Positions 11,589 to 23,491 are shown, numbered from the stretch's first letter. The stretch is 64,000 bases of DNA from Phymorhynchus buccinoides (GCA_017654935.2 CM065703.1:37773278-37837277); one strand, 5' to 3'. Numbers and translations: made by a program. Notes: generated by a model not told the origin, from the letters alone.

Positions 11589-12626
11589 TAACTAACCAAC
11601 TTGTTCTCTGCCAACGATCTCCCTGTCTTTGCGCTTACTTATTATCGACATATTTGTATTTTATACTGCTTTTCAAGCATTTGAAATGTCAAAGAACGTT
11701 CACACTTAAAGTTCGTTTTCTTTCGGTGGTTGAGGATTTCTTTTTATGTTGGCTTAAGATCTGTTTACATTCTGGAGGATTTGTTAAACATTTTCTTTAT
11801 CTTTTTTTTCTTTCACCAAGCGTGACTATGTATTTTCAAACACCAATTCTGAAATAGTATGTGTGTGTGGAGGAAAAGTAGCATTTTGGTAATGCTTGCA
11901 CGTCTTCACTCATTCATTCCCTCTACCTCTTGGAAGTAAAGAAATGCATTTGTATCATGTTTGTTTTTTAGAGAAGCGCATGTCTGCAATGCCCTAATTC
12001 GAAATGCTGCGTTACCTTTATCTATTCTAATACTGTACCTTATCTGTGCAATGTGGTGTCTGTCTATCTTTCCGTCCCTAACCACCCTTCTTCCTCAGTT
12101 TGGATGGAGAATTGCTCTGGTGCACATTTTCTGTTGAACCTTGCGTAATTGTCGGTCCAAAATCATGATCATCTCGTTAGTCAGGCCACTTTCACTGTCT
12201 CTGTTTGTTCCTGGCTAACAAGAGTCTCCAGTATCACATCCACCTCTCAAATAGGGCATTTGCCACGTGAGGACGGCCTTGAAATTCACTTCGTGCAAAA
12301 CTTCGTTGAAATAGAAAGGTCAGCGTAACTCGGGCAGAACGAGTGCGGGCAAATTAGTAGTCTAGTATAGAGAACGAACACTCGTGGCAAATGCCCTATT
12401 TACGGACAGTTTTCAACGTTGGTCTGTTGGATGTGACTGCAGTACTTAGGTTCCACTGATTTTAGATGGGGTTGTGTGTTCATGGCTATGGCAAGGTAGA
12501 GTTGTCTGTTCTTGACCTCTTTCATCGCCAGAATTGCCTTTCATCGTCAGCCTTGAAGAGTGTTGTTGCCGTCAAAATGGCCACTGAATCAGGGCCCGTA
12601 ACCTATCCAAAAATCTACTGTTCTCA
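11589..12626. other. no gene recognised
   Basis: Non-coding, T-rich. The phrase 'gggcatttgccacg' at 12255 recurs inverted near 12387, a loose inverted repeat of about 140 bp (12250-12400). Confidence 0.35.
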
Positions 12627-12936
12627 GGGCTCCCAATCGTCCCACAAAACAAGGGGTCCCAGGGACTCTTTCACTTACAGTAATGCATAGAGGGCCGTAG
12701 AGGAGGGATAGAGGGTCCCAATGACATTGTGAAAACAAAATTGTTTTACGTCCTCCCGATCTTTGAAAGACCATATGGGACATTACTAATTTATAAAGTT
12801 ATGGGTAGAGTCTAGACATTGTGAATGCTTAAAATACTTTTTTTATAGTGCATCCCTGCACATTCTTTTAAAGGGTCCCTTAGAATTCCAGTACTTCATA
12901 GACCCCCAAATGGGTGGGGGTCCCTGGGAGCCCTGG
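12627..12936 (-). mobile_element. CAGGGCTCCCA element, copy 2
   Basis: Ends CAGGGCTCCCA and TGGGAGCCCTG. The interior has 'gtcccacaaaacaaggggtc' and 'gaccccca'. Homologous to 37092-37309 in inverse order. hAT-like ends by the CAGGG motif; the class is inference. Confidence 0.65.
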
Positions 12937-13569
12937 AACTTCTTGATTTTAGGGAAGGTACAGAAACTGGCCATGGATATTTTGTATGTGTCATCGTGGA
13001 ATTCTACAGTTCTGCAAGAAGCCGTCGTTTTTGTCTCTACCTCAGTATGTTTAACAAAAAATGACTGTTATGCAAGGTAGAGTTCTCATGATTGTTTATT
13101 TTAGGTCTAAAAAGGTGATTTAAAAAAAAATAACTTTTCTTGCATTTTCCCCAAGTAAAAGGCAAAATTATAAAATGGCATAAAAACCACTAGGATATTC
13201 CCTTCTTTGTAGGATTTACATTACGCAAAGTTTAAGTGACAGTACGCAACTTTACTGGTCATAAATACGCAAGCTGTTAATTGTTTCGACAGTTGATCGA
13301 TCAATAAAGACTCGTCCCATCATGGAAATCATTTTTCAAAGGCTAAACTTGGGTTTATTTTATAATAACATCATTGTGGTCTTAGCTCATCCGGCTTTTT
13401 TAAATGGACATTTTCTTCGAAATCCATACAAAGTTTTGAAATCGCACCCTTTTTCTTCCCATTGCGTTCTCCTTGTTATGGTTTTGCTTGGTTTTGGAAA
13501 ACGGAAATATTTTGCAGTTTTGAGACAGACCTAGCAATGTTGTATAGCTTTGCAATCAAAGATAGACAT

Positions 13570-13951
13570 AATTTTTATCCCCCCCCCCCCCCCCCCATGG
13601 GGATACCGGGGGGTCTTTCGTACAAATAGTTCCCCCACCTTCTGAAAGTTCTGTGCTTGTAACTTCCTCTAATTCTGTCATTCTCCACACCTGAAAGTTC
13701 TGTGCTTGTAACTTCCTCTAATCCATCACTCTCTTTGACTCTGCCTTTTCCCTTTGCTTACTGTCATCCGCTGTCTTTCTATCTCACTGGTCCATTCTCC
13801 TGTCTTTTTTTTCTATAAATTCTTACAAAGATTTCTTCAGCCGAAGTCGGACATGCTGGGCCTAACTATTTCTTAGTCAGGCGCATAACGACAGCATGAC
13901 GCAGTTACACTCATATGACGGGAAACTGTCTGAGTGAACGAAGAAGAAGAA
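13570..13951 (+). mobile_element. (GAA)n-tailed SINE family A, copy 2
   Basis: Starts in a C-run followed by catggggataccggggggtc and ends GAAGAAGAAG. It carries a short internal duplication of 'ctgaaagttctgtgcttgta' (13640-13725). No convincing target duplication. Confidence 0.8.
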
Positions 13952-14019
13952 TCATTGCTTTTTCTCTTTTTTCTTTCTTTTGTTTGTGCATCCATCCACC
14001 TACTTTTCTCCGCCCGATA

Positions 14020-14021
14020 AC

Positions 14022-14052
<31 letters not shown>

Positions 14053-14115
14053 CCCATCTTCTGGGCTGCACACAGCTCCCACGCTGCTCATTCCGAATCC
14101 CAATTCACAGCTAGA
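14020..14115 (-). mobile_element. A-tailed 'GCTGTCCC' retroposon fragment
   Basis: On the minus strand the shared core ends in about 26 A residues (plus-strand T run 14021-14047). Truncated relative to 4063-4175. Confidence 0.65.
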
Positions 14116-14177
14116 TAAGAACATTTTTGTTGGCTAAATGGAATGCTTCGTTTTTATATATATATATACACAAAGAA

Positions 14178-14588
14178 GAAAGTTAAGCACCCCACCACTT
14201 TTTTGCTGTAGATGAGATGAAATCGAGATTTATTGCAACTAATCAATAAAGAATGAAACAACATTGATTGATAAATGAAAGTTTGACTATCTGACTATAA
14301 GAAAACGCATAATTTAATGCATGGTTTTACAAATGCATTCTGATATTCTGAAACAAAAAGGGTTGCCATGTTCAAATTAAAAAATACCATGTAATCAATG
14401 TAACAATTGAAAACTATCTGAAAAGTTAATTATTGTGGGAAGACGTCATGAGGAGTGTCCAAAACTCATTTGGCAAATCAAAGTTCAGTAGCGTGTGTTT
14501 CCTCCCTGTGCCGGGATGACTGCTTCAACCCTGCTTATAACGGAATAATGGTAGCCTTGTAATAGCTAAGGGGTGCTTAACTTTTTTT
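14178..14588 (-). pseudogene. Tc1/mariner-like transposon remnant
   Basis: Inverted ends AAAGTTAAGCACCCC / GGGGTGCTTAACTTT. On the minus strand near 14490-14550, SRVEAVIPAQGGNTRY plus stop matches the usual C-terminus of Tc1/mariner transposases. The rest of the transposase is missing, so this is an internally deleted or decayed copy. TA-rich flanks fit TA targeting. Confidence 0.65.
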
Positions 14589-15173
14589 TTTGCGTATAAA
14601 AATATTTTTTTTACTATGGAAGTTGTCCCAAGAACACTATGAAAAACAAACTTGTTCTAAGCCACAAAATTGGTCATGTTGCTGGTTTCTTTGTTGGCTT
14701 ATCCTGGCTAAAAGACTCCAGGGACCAGCCCAACAGCGGAAGCACTTGAACACTATGGTACAAATGCATCAGTTATATGAGAACAGTGCGTGCGTGACCG
14801 TTTTTAATTACCCCGCCATGTGAGAAGCCACACTCTTCATGGGGCATTTTGGAGATAATGTTATGCTAGGAGCTTGTCATGGCAAAACACAATCCCTGCA
14901 TAATTATGCATGTAGCATAGCAACATTTTGATGTAGCTTTGGTGTTCTAGCCTATGTCAATAAAATTGGTCTGACACAGCCTTAAGCCAAGGCGAGCTGG
15001 TTTATTTCATTAGTAAGGTTTCATCTACAGAGGTGGGGAAGTCGAAACACTATATAAAGCGATAGATTGGTGGTGTTTTCTTTTTCTGTTCGTATCTTTG
15101 AGTTACCTTATTTATGATATGAAAAACGCTTGTCTGCTGCCTAGGTGCAAATCCTTTTCCAGGATGCACACCC

Positions 15174-15399
15174 TTAACCCCTTGACTGCCAGAGAAAATT
15201 AAAGAAAAAATCATTGTACAAATCATGCCATGAAAAAGACTGATAGAACCAATCTGGCAAAATGGTGTGGGGATATAACTCTCTGGACCGCGTTAGAGCG
15301 AAAACCAGCATATCAGAGTTATTCCTCTTCATCTGATGACATCATCAGTGATGTCATCAGGTCAGTACGTGATACGTTGTATGGCAGTCAAGGGGTTAA
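15174..15399. mobile_element. TTAA-flanked MITE, 'CCCCTTGACTGCCA' family, copy 1
   Basis: Ends TTAACCCCTTGACTGCCA and TGGCAGTCAAGGGGTTAA; 226 bp. Also at 21044-21271 and 59205-59428, with relatives at 25366 and 63195. PiggyBac-like by TTAA and CCC...GGG ends. Confidence 0.85.
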
Positions 15400-15479
15400 T
15401 TGGTGGGGTTAAGACATGTCTGCCGCTCGGCGACATTTAAGCCCCATGTGGCACATTTTGTGCTACACTTCTTTTAGTA

Positions 15480-16345
15480 TTAGACCCCCTTCTTTGCCAG
15501 GATGTACACCCTTAGTGGGGTGTACACCCTTAATGGAGAGTACACCCTTAATCAATGGGGTGTACACCCTTAACTCGGAGATATGTCTGTCCCACATGGC
15601 ATAATCTGTACTGCAATGTCTTCTACTGTTATTTTTACACCCCCACACAAAGTTTGGAGTGATTCCATGCGGTATTTCACGAGATATAGGAGGGTAAAGA
15701 AAAACGGAAACATGTCTGCCGCTCAGTGACATTGTATTTCCGAGGAATAAGTTATGTACCAATGTGTTATAATCTTAGTCTGACATCCGCACACAAAATT
15801 TGAAGGGATTCTATCTTATAGTTCATGAGATACATCTTAGACAAGAAATATATAGCGCAAAGAAGGAAATTTCGGTTTTTAAGGTCACACTTCAAGGTCA
15901 AGGTCAGCACGTCGATAATTTATGCTCAGATGTTTTCTACTCTAGGCTATACACTGCCACACACAATCTGAAGCGCATCTGTCAAGTAAAAATGTGGAAA
16001 ATATGGCTTAAAACCCAATTTGTAGACCCCTACCACCTTCAAGGCCTACCAATCTCCCTGACCTTGACCTTGATCAGCATGCAATCATCAGAACGGCCAT
16101 AAGTCAAACCACCTACTTGCCAGGTTTGAAGACTCTAAGACCAACAGTGGAAGTTATGTCCCCTTAAAGATTTTCGGTTTTCAAAGTCATCCGCCAAGCT
16201 CAAGGTCATGACGGGGATAATTTATGTGCGGATGCCTTCCTCTTATGGTGACACACCACCACACAAAATTTGAAGTGATTCGGTCAAGCGGTTCGGGAGA
16301 TATCCTTGGGACAAACAGAAAAACAAAAACGAACAAACAAACAAA
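15480..16345 (+). repeat. degenerate modular repeat
   Basis: Recurring modules of the type 'cacacaaaatttgaagtgat' followed by 'gagatat', and 'caaggtca...gataatttatg', spaced about 150-250 bp. A short 'ggtgtacacccttaatg' repeat (15497-15575) lies within. Ends with (ACAAACAAA). Function unknown. Confidence 0.5.
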
Positions 16346-16717
16346 GAAACATACTGCAACGAATTTAGACTCCTTTCAAAGAACAACAAATTAAACGATG
16401 GCCCAACATACTAGAACAAAATCCAGTGTAAACGGAGAAAAAGTTTCCGATTAAATAAATTCATGTTGGGTATTAAAAAAAAAGTTTTTTACTACCGGTA
16501 ATAATATTTAAAATTTAAGATAATGAGAATATGTTAGTGTGTTTACTTTTTAGGATAAGTTTGAGTCTTTGATTTTGAACGCAAATAGAACTACCCTTCT
16601 GTAAAATAGGATGCCATATTCGGGGGAGGGGAAAGATGTGTGTAGTGAATTTAGTGTCTCGCGTGGAGAGGGTATCTGGTCTATTTTGGTCGATTGCATC
16701 AAACTCTTATTATAGTT

Positions 16718-17126
16718 CAGAAGGAAACTCTGAAATTGCCTAGAAAACAATTTTTTTTTCATTTTCTTAATTATTTGAGATGGCTAAAAAAAATTCCAAC
16801 TTCTATTGATAGTATGATGTTTAAGAAGTATTATAGTAAAACAAATCACCACTTATATCCTGATCAATATAAAGATATGTATGTTTAAAAATTCTGTATT
16901 TAAACTGGTATATCTTCATATATGTTGTAAATACAGAATTTACGTAGAATTCTGTATTTAAACTGGTATATCTTCATGTTGATCAGGATATAAGTGGCGA
17001 TTTTTTTGGCTATGATACTTATTAAGTATCATACTATCAATACCAGTTGGATTTTTTAGCCATCTCAAATAATTAAGAAAATGAAAAATCTCGTTTTCTA
17101 AGCGATTTAGAGATGGTTTCCTTCTG
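16718..17126. mobile_element. foldback element with 175-bp arms
   Basis: Ends CAGAAGGAAAC and GTTTCCTTCTG. Arms share 'ttttcttaattatttgagat', 'tattgatagtatgat' and 'acttatatcctgatca'. The centre has two 'gaattctgtatttaaactgg' segments. No coding capacity seen. Confidence 0.75.
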
Positions 17127-18343
17127 GAGTACTCATTATTTTCTTACACTGACATTCCTTTTTCAAATATTTGCCCTTTTTTGTGATCTACCTCTTATAT
17201 TTTTTCTCTTATCTCTTTCGATACTTTTTGTTGTTGTTGACTTTTTATAGTCACGGAAGACAAAATGGAAGAAGAAAAGGAGGAGGAAGAGTTTTATATA
17301 TCAATGAAGTTTTAGACAGAATGAAAATGTAACCAATTTGTGATGGTTTCACTCCGCAAAGTCAAGGGGTTTTGTCTCTCTATTGTCCTTTTTTTTTAGC
17401 ATTATGTAAGATTAGATGTAATGTGTGACCTTGCCTCATTGGTCTATCCAGTCATGTCAGTTCAAAGTTGTACGATTCATCGAATTATTATCATACGCCG
17501 TTGTTTTCTGTCATATGTCGGTATGCTTATTATTGTGCGATTGTCGTGGTCATTGGGTTGTCATGTTTGCAAGATGTATTCATATTGAGTCATCTCAACT
17601 CTTTTTCATCAGTTATGTTTATTATTGTTCAAACTTGCGTTTATTATTGTAAATATGTGACCATGTTGACTATTATATACGTGTGCACTTCCATGAGTTT
17701 TATGATTTGCTATATGGATTGTTGTTGTTATCATCATTATCATTATGCACTTTGATGTTGAAAGATCTGACAATAAGGCTTGTAGCCGTGCCTGAGAGTG
17801 TGAGCAGAAAAACGACTGAATCTCGAACTTTCTTTTCTCTCGTGTTGCTTTCCTTTTGCTATATTATATGACGATGTGCATGTGTGGGTGTGTGTGTCTT
17901 GAAGACCTGATCTGTACTTAGCAAAACCATTTTATGTAGATAATTGTGATGCTATTGTCTTGCTTGGCTCCCTCCCTGTTGGTTGTGTATGCCTTCTCTG
18001 TCTCATTCCTCCTGTCTTTGTCTGTCTGTCCGTCTTTCTCACCCAGTCCGTCTGTTCCCTAAACTAACGTGTGTGCACTTCTTTTTTTTTATTTTATAGA
18101 CTATTTGTAGTTAAACCAGTGATTGTCAGATTTAGTTTTACAGTAATTGTTAGCCAACAACTTTACAACTGTAACGTAAATAATAATAAATTAAAAAAAA
18201 GGATCTTTTGAAAGAAAAATACTGTGTGACATTGTGAATGGATTGGAAGCGAGTTTGCCCAGTTTTTCTTAGTCTCCCTCTCTCTCTCTTTCCCTCGGTC
18301 TCTTTCTCTCTCTCTCTGCCATGGTTTCTGATTTTCTCCTCTC
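17127..18343. other. no gene recognised
   Basis: T-rich non-coding DNA with pyrimidine-rich stretches. No domain or known repeat found. Confidence 0.4.
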
Positions 18344-18594
18344 TTAACCCTTTCACCGCCAGCCATATTTCAGCCAAAAATGTCCATTGATATTGCCTGG
18401 GTAGTAACAAACAAAATCCATCTGCAGTATTGGGGATTCTTCTGTGACATATATGAAATAAGGTCTGCCCTTACTTCCCAAAACTAAGACAATGTGGTCT
18501 TTGGATAATAGACCCTGATTTGATGCCTTTTAGTGACATATAGGTGTTAAATCACTGTGGTGCTAAAATGCGACTTTGGGGGTGAAAGGGTTAA
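18344..18594. mobile_element. TTAA-flanked MITE, 'CCCTTTCACCGCCA' family, copy 1
   Basis: Ends TTAACCCTTTCACCGCCA and the near-reverse GGGGGTGAAAGGGTTAA; 251 bp. Seven copies in the window, about 240 bp when uninterrupted. PiggyBac-like by TTAA target and terminal CCC/GGG. Confidence 0.88.
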
Positions 18595-18782
18595 AGGGTA
18601 CGCTCGCAACGCAGGAATCATCAATTTAATGCATCAACTCACTCCTCTATAATAATAATTGGCACTTATATAGCGCACATATCTAGAAAATTCTATTCAT
18701 GGCGCTTTACAAAGAAATAAAACTATAAACATTCACACACACACACTCACACACAAAAGAAAGACGATGAAGGGGAGTGACG

Positions 18783-18822
<40 letters not shown>

Positions 18823-18899
18823 CGTCATACACGCTGCATGCACACACACACATACATACACACACGCACGCACGCACGCACACACACACACACACACAA
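18783..18899. repeat. poly(G) plus (CA)n block
   Basis: A 39-nt G run (18784-18822), then imperfect CA/CG repeats to 18899. Confidence 0.9.
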
Positions 18900-19151
18900 C
18901 AACATACAGTATTTATACGGTGCTGAATCTTGATAGAAATCAAATCAAAGCGCACACACACGTTAGCATTCAAACACAAACGCAATACAACGCGAACACA
19001 CACAGATAACATAAATGGAATATAGCAGAAACAGACCTAACAGCAAGAGAGAGAAGATAAAACACACACACACACACACTCTACTTGAGATTTAGGGTAA
19101 ATCTCATGCATGGAGATTCTAGGGGGCGATTTGAACAGGGCTGCATTCCAC

Positions 19152-19152
<1 letters not shown>

Positions 19153-19227
<75 letters not shown>
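19153..19227. repeat. poly(C) tract, 75 nt
   Basis: The longest homopolymer in the window; capable of an i-motif on this strand and a G-quadruplex on the other. Confidence 0.9.
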
Positions 19228-19228
<1 letters not shown>

Positions 19229-19759
19229 CTACATCACGAAATGATCACAAATTATAATCGTTTTGACCCCGATGCCTCACATCGCGATGTTTGTCCCTGG
19301 AAATAGGTCTCTGTCCCTGGTTGTTATGCAGTTTGTCCCTGGAAACAGCAAGAGGGGGTCAGGCATCCCTGTTTGAGAGGTCTTGTGCATAAACACACAC
19401 AATCTCTATGCTTTCAGGAGCCCTGCTCTCTGCTCAACATATCTGATTTTAAGCTCAGAGAACAGATTTCTTTGCTATGCTGCCCAGCGGAGCTGATTCT
19501 AAATTCAACATGGCGGGTAGGACTCTCGCAACTTCTTGTTGGTAAAACGAGATTGGTTGATTTACACTCGCGTTGTAAAGGAACCCATGAAATGTCAAGA
19601 AATCATTCATTCCTGCTCGATGCTTTTGGTTTGTGCAGACGACGGATTTAGCAGACGACGAAGGAATGCCCGCAGCCATCCGTAAAAAGTGCAGGCAGTT
19701 CTGCAAATATGCGGGCGTCGGCCTGCGTTTAGACCCAATTATTGCGGGAAGGAACAGAT

Positions 19760-19761
<2 letters not shown>

Positions 19762-19793
<32 letters not shown>
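19762..19793. repeat. poly(G) tract, 32 nt
   Basis: Uninterrupted G run in otherwise non-coding DNA. Confidence 0.9.
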
Positions 19794-19794
<1 letters not shown>

Positions 19795-20090
19795 TTGTAC
19801 CAATCCCGCGCCCTAGAATCAGCTCTGTGCCCAGTAACAATGTTGAATTCAGTAGAACCAGTGGCATTACACCACACAACTGTCTCTGAATGTTTGTCTG
19901 TTTGCGAACGACTAACTCCGAAAGTTATCAACAGATTTTGATTAAACTTTTGGGGGGGTTAAATCATCACACCAAAACAATACAATAAAATGTTTGGAGT
20001 TAATTTATACAATAATTGAGATGCAGGATTTCAACTTTGCATTTGTTTATAGGATAACTTGAAAAGTTTGACCCCCAAAATGTATGAAAT

Positions 20091-20264
20091 TACAGTGGAG
20101 CCTCACTTACAAGATCTTCGAAAAAATAATCCAAAATGAGGTCTTATAAGGGAGGTGTCTTAAAAGGGAGGTAATAACTAATTTTAATACTTACAAAGAA
20201 GGGCAATGTTTCAGAGAAGTAGGTCTTATTGAGAGGGAGTCTTATAATGGGAGGTTCCACTGTA
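20091..20264 (-). mobile_element. TACAGTGGAACC MITE, copy 1
   Basis: Inverted ends TACAGTGGAGCC / GGTTCCACTGTA, with TA in the ends. Interior 'ataatccaaaatgaggtctt' and 'cagagaagtaggtctta'. 174 bp. Related copies at 26500, 42734, 43266 and 49127. TA-flanked, so Tc1/mariner/pogo-like by inference. Confidence 0.8.
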
Positions 20265-20380
20265 TGAAAAAGAAAGTTACTTAAGTATCCCTGCAATTTC
20301 TTACACCTTTCTAAGGGGAACAGAATGCCAACAACTCATCAGTGTTCTTTTACGACAATTTGCACAATTCCAGTACAATC

Positions 20381-20683
20381 TTCTTCTTCGTTCGCTCAGA
20401 CAGTTTCCTGTCATATGAGCGTAGACGCGTCATGCTGCCGTTATGCGCCTAAGAAATAGTTAGGCCCAGCATGTCCGACTTCGGCTGAAGAGATCTTTTT
20501 AAGAATTTATAGAAAAAAGGCAGGAGAATGGACCGGTGAGATAGAACGATAGCAGATGACAGTAAGCAAAGGGAAAAGGCAGAGTCAAAGAGAGAGATTA
20601 GAGGAAGTTACAAAAACAGAACTTCCAGAAGGTGGGGGAACTATTTGTACGAAAGACGCCCCCGGGTATCCCCACGGGGGGGG
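20381..20683 (-). mobile_element. (GAA)n-tailed SINE family A, copy 3 with TSD
   Basis: Minus-strand copy: the TTCTTCTTC tail is at 20381 and the gataccgggg-type head at about 20665-20683. Flanked by CCAGTACAATC (20370-20380) and CCAGTACATTC (20684-20694), a target duplication with one mismatch. Confidence 0.85.
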
Positions 20684-21043
20684 CCAGTACATTCAATTCA
20701 TACGAAAGCTCAAAATCTGCACGTTTTTATGGACGACGTTTTTAATGCGACAACAAGTTCACAGAGTATGTCTCAATACAAAGGCTGTACCGATCACCGA
20801 CCAAAAAAATCCCAAGTTCACAATAATATCGTCTGACAACAGAATTGCAAAACAGCTGAAACCTGCAAAACAGTGCAACAAATAAATATTTTAAAATGTT
20901 CAATGATCACCACAAAAGGAAATTGGAAATCAACCAACAATATACAACGACAGTAAAATAAATAATATTGATATCAATGAAAGAAACTGAAGGGGGGGAA
21001 ATTGGGATAAAATGCATTGACAAACATCACGTACTGTGAAGTT

Positions 21044-21271
21044 TTAACCCCTTGACTGCCACCAACGTATTACGTACTGACCTGATGACATTATTGATGA
21101 CGTCATCAGATGAAGAGGAATAACTCTGACATGCTGGCTTTTGCTCTTGCACAGTCAAGAGAGTTATATCTCCAGACCATTTTGCCAGATTGGCTCTATC
21201 AGTTGTCTTTTTCATGGCATGATTTGCCCAATGATTTTGTCTTTAATTTTCTCTGGCAGTCAAGGGGTTAA
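21044..21271. mobile_element. TTAA-flanked MITE, 'CCCCTTGACTGCCA' family, copy 2
   Basis: Ends TTAACCCCTTGACTGCCA and GGCAGTCAAGGGGTTAA. It shares its right TTAA with the next element. Confidence 0.85.
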
Positions 21272-21823
21272 AGGTGGACCCTGACGGATGAGTTTTTGCA
21301 AGGAACACGTCGAGATCACCAGAAAGAAAGCCTTTTCAAGGATCAGAACACTTACTTTGCTCTGGTTTCCTAGAAATGAAAGAGTCAAAACGGCGATTCC
21401 TCCTTGGCGGAGATGCTGGAGAGAGAAGCCATTTTGGATGGGGTGGGTGGAGGCCAATCCCACTGTGGTTGAAGCTTTTTCTTTTTTGTAGTGTAGTAAA
21501 AAAAAAATGAAGCTATTTCCGAAATAGCGTTGTGAGCGAAATTCCTTTAGATAAACTATAAAAAAAATTAAAATAATAATAAAAAGGCGTGCAAACAATT
21601 TGGTCTAAACTCAGGCGGCCATTACAAAAGAGCCGGCACACGCCTTCTCTTTCAATGAAAGAATTTTACTTCCAGCACCTCCGCCAAGGAAGAATCGCTG
21701 ATTTTACGGTTTGATTTCTTGGAAACCAGAGCAAAGTGAGTGTTGCGATCTCTGTAAAAGGCGTTTTCCTGGTGCTCTCGACGTGTTTCTTGCAAAAACT
21801 CATCCGTCAGGGTTCCCCTTTAA
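21268..21823. mobile_element. TTAA-flanked foldback element, copy 2
   Basis: Begins TTAAAGGTGGACCCTGACGG and ends ccgtcagggttcccctttaa. Long inverted arms as in 10519-11089. Confidence 0.8.
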
Positions 21824-21936
21824 TGAAGTCATAACGGCACTTCGAACAGTTAAAATGCCTTAACTTAAACACACCCTGAACAATTAAACTGCAGATCTTG
21901 TTTGAAAACATTCTAAAACGATTACTTACTTAGCTT

Positions 21937-21937
<1 letters not shown>

Positions 21938-21970
<33 letters not shown>
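21938..21970. repeat. poly(C) tract, 33 nt
   Basis: Uninterrupted C run. Confidence 0.9.
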
Positions 21971-21972
<2 letters not shown>

Positions 21973-22057
21973 TTATTCATGCCTTAATTTTTTACAAGGG
22001 CTGTACTAAAACAAACTGGTTGACACTTGTGCTCAATAGGCAACAACTTATATATAA

Positions 22058-22606
22058 TACAGTCGACCCCCTCTTTTAAGTCGAAAAATCGGTCGTAAAA
22101 GAAGGGGGTCTTAAATCAGGGGTGACCCAAACGATGCACTCACTACACCGTATATGACGCACAGCACAAGCATATGTCTCCTCACTACTTTCACCCTTTG
22201 CTCAAGAGTGAGCGTCACACGTTTCCTTTTTTTACCCACATTGCTACACTGTGCTTTCTCCGCCATTCTTGAATGAAACATCCGGAGTAGCGAGGCTTGA
22301 ATTACCGCAGAGAAATCTCGCGAGATCGGACCCTCGCGAGATTGACATTGGCTAACAACAGTGGTACCCCAGCTGTGCGTCGGCTCGAACTGAGGCCGAG
22401 GATAGATATCATACGTTTTTGCGACTGATAATTGTCAGAATGTGTTGCATCGGTCATAAAATCAACAAGATTTACGGTCGTAAAACGCGTTAGAGGGGGA
22501 GTCGTAAATGAGGAGGCAAGTTTTGAAGAAAAACGATCCGTCATTTTCGGTCTTAAAAGGGGGGAGGTCGTAAATCAGAGGGCCGTTCGTGAGGGGGTCG
22601 ACTGTA
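22058..22606. mobile_element. TACAGTCGACCCCCTC MITE
   Basis: Perfect ends TACAGTCGACCCCCTC and GAGGGGGTCGACTGTA. Subterminal 'tcgtaaa' repeats. 549 bp, no transposase. TA ends suggest a Tc1/mariner/pogo-type autonomous partner (inference). Confidence 0.85.
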
Positions 22607-22865
22607 AAACCAGTAGGATTAGTTTAACTTTGATGGAGAAAAACAAAAAGATGCAACGTTCACCTTTTTCATTCCATTGCATTACTGTAAAAAGAAAATA
22701 AGAAAGAAAAACAAGAACATTTGTGTTCAGCACAGCAGTTGCCAATTTATTGCCACCTAGAGCCAGTCAGAACAATTTCCTATTGGTCGAATTACAGGTT
22801 AACATTTTTCACTTTCACCATGGCAACACAGAGATATGCAAGCAATGTTATGATTGGCATATGAC

Positions 22866-23447
22866 TACCGTAATTTTCGGACTATAAGGCGATATTTTTT
22901 TCTCCAATTTCAACCTATATGCCTAATAAACGAGGGTGCCCTATTAGTGAACAAAATCGTGAGAAGAGAGGCAACGATTGCCGTACTCAGTACAGTCTAC
23001 TGTAAGTCACAACATCGAAAGTGGCAACGAGTCGCCGATACAACGAATACTCACGTTAAAATGCTTCAAAATCCCTGTTATCGTCCAAGATACCGTCCAA
23101 CAGATGCCACAACCCTTCATTGGATGTAAAAAGCATCGTTGGAGAGCTTAAAATGCCATAATTCTACCAGTTTTCGTGAAAAATTGTCCAAACACAACAA
23201 CCGGAAGTCGCTAAACGGAAGTTTTGATTATTTGAGAAGGGAGCCAACTCTCGTTTATGACAACAATAATGGTGGTCGGTAAGCGTTTACAGGACGTGCA
23301 CAGGCTTCAAACTTCGACTTTGTTTTGTGAGGTGTGCATCGCCTTATAAACGAGGGCGCCTTTTACTTGGATTTTTTTTATAGATTTTTCTTGAAAATTG
23401 CCCTATTTGCCTTATACACAGCAGCGCCTAATGAGAAAAGTACGGTA
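22866..23447 (+). mobile_element. CCGTAATTTTCGG MITE, copy 1
   Basis: TA-flanked, with ends CCGTAATTTTCGGACTATAA and TAATGAG...TACGG. About 580 bp. The interior includes 'cgagggcgcc', 'gaacaaaatcgtgagaagag' and 'cggtaagcgtttacagga'. Five long copies in the window. Interior open frames are not conserved. Confidence 0.88.
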
Positions 23448-23491
23448 TGTTGGCATGGGGAAAGGGTGACAAAATGTTAACGTGTACAGAG

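Noticed and set aside
19455..19931. 158-residue minus-strand open frame
   Set aside because: Crosses the poly(G/C) tract and has no domain signature; likely chance.
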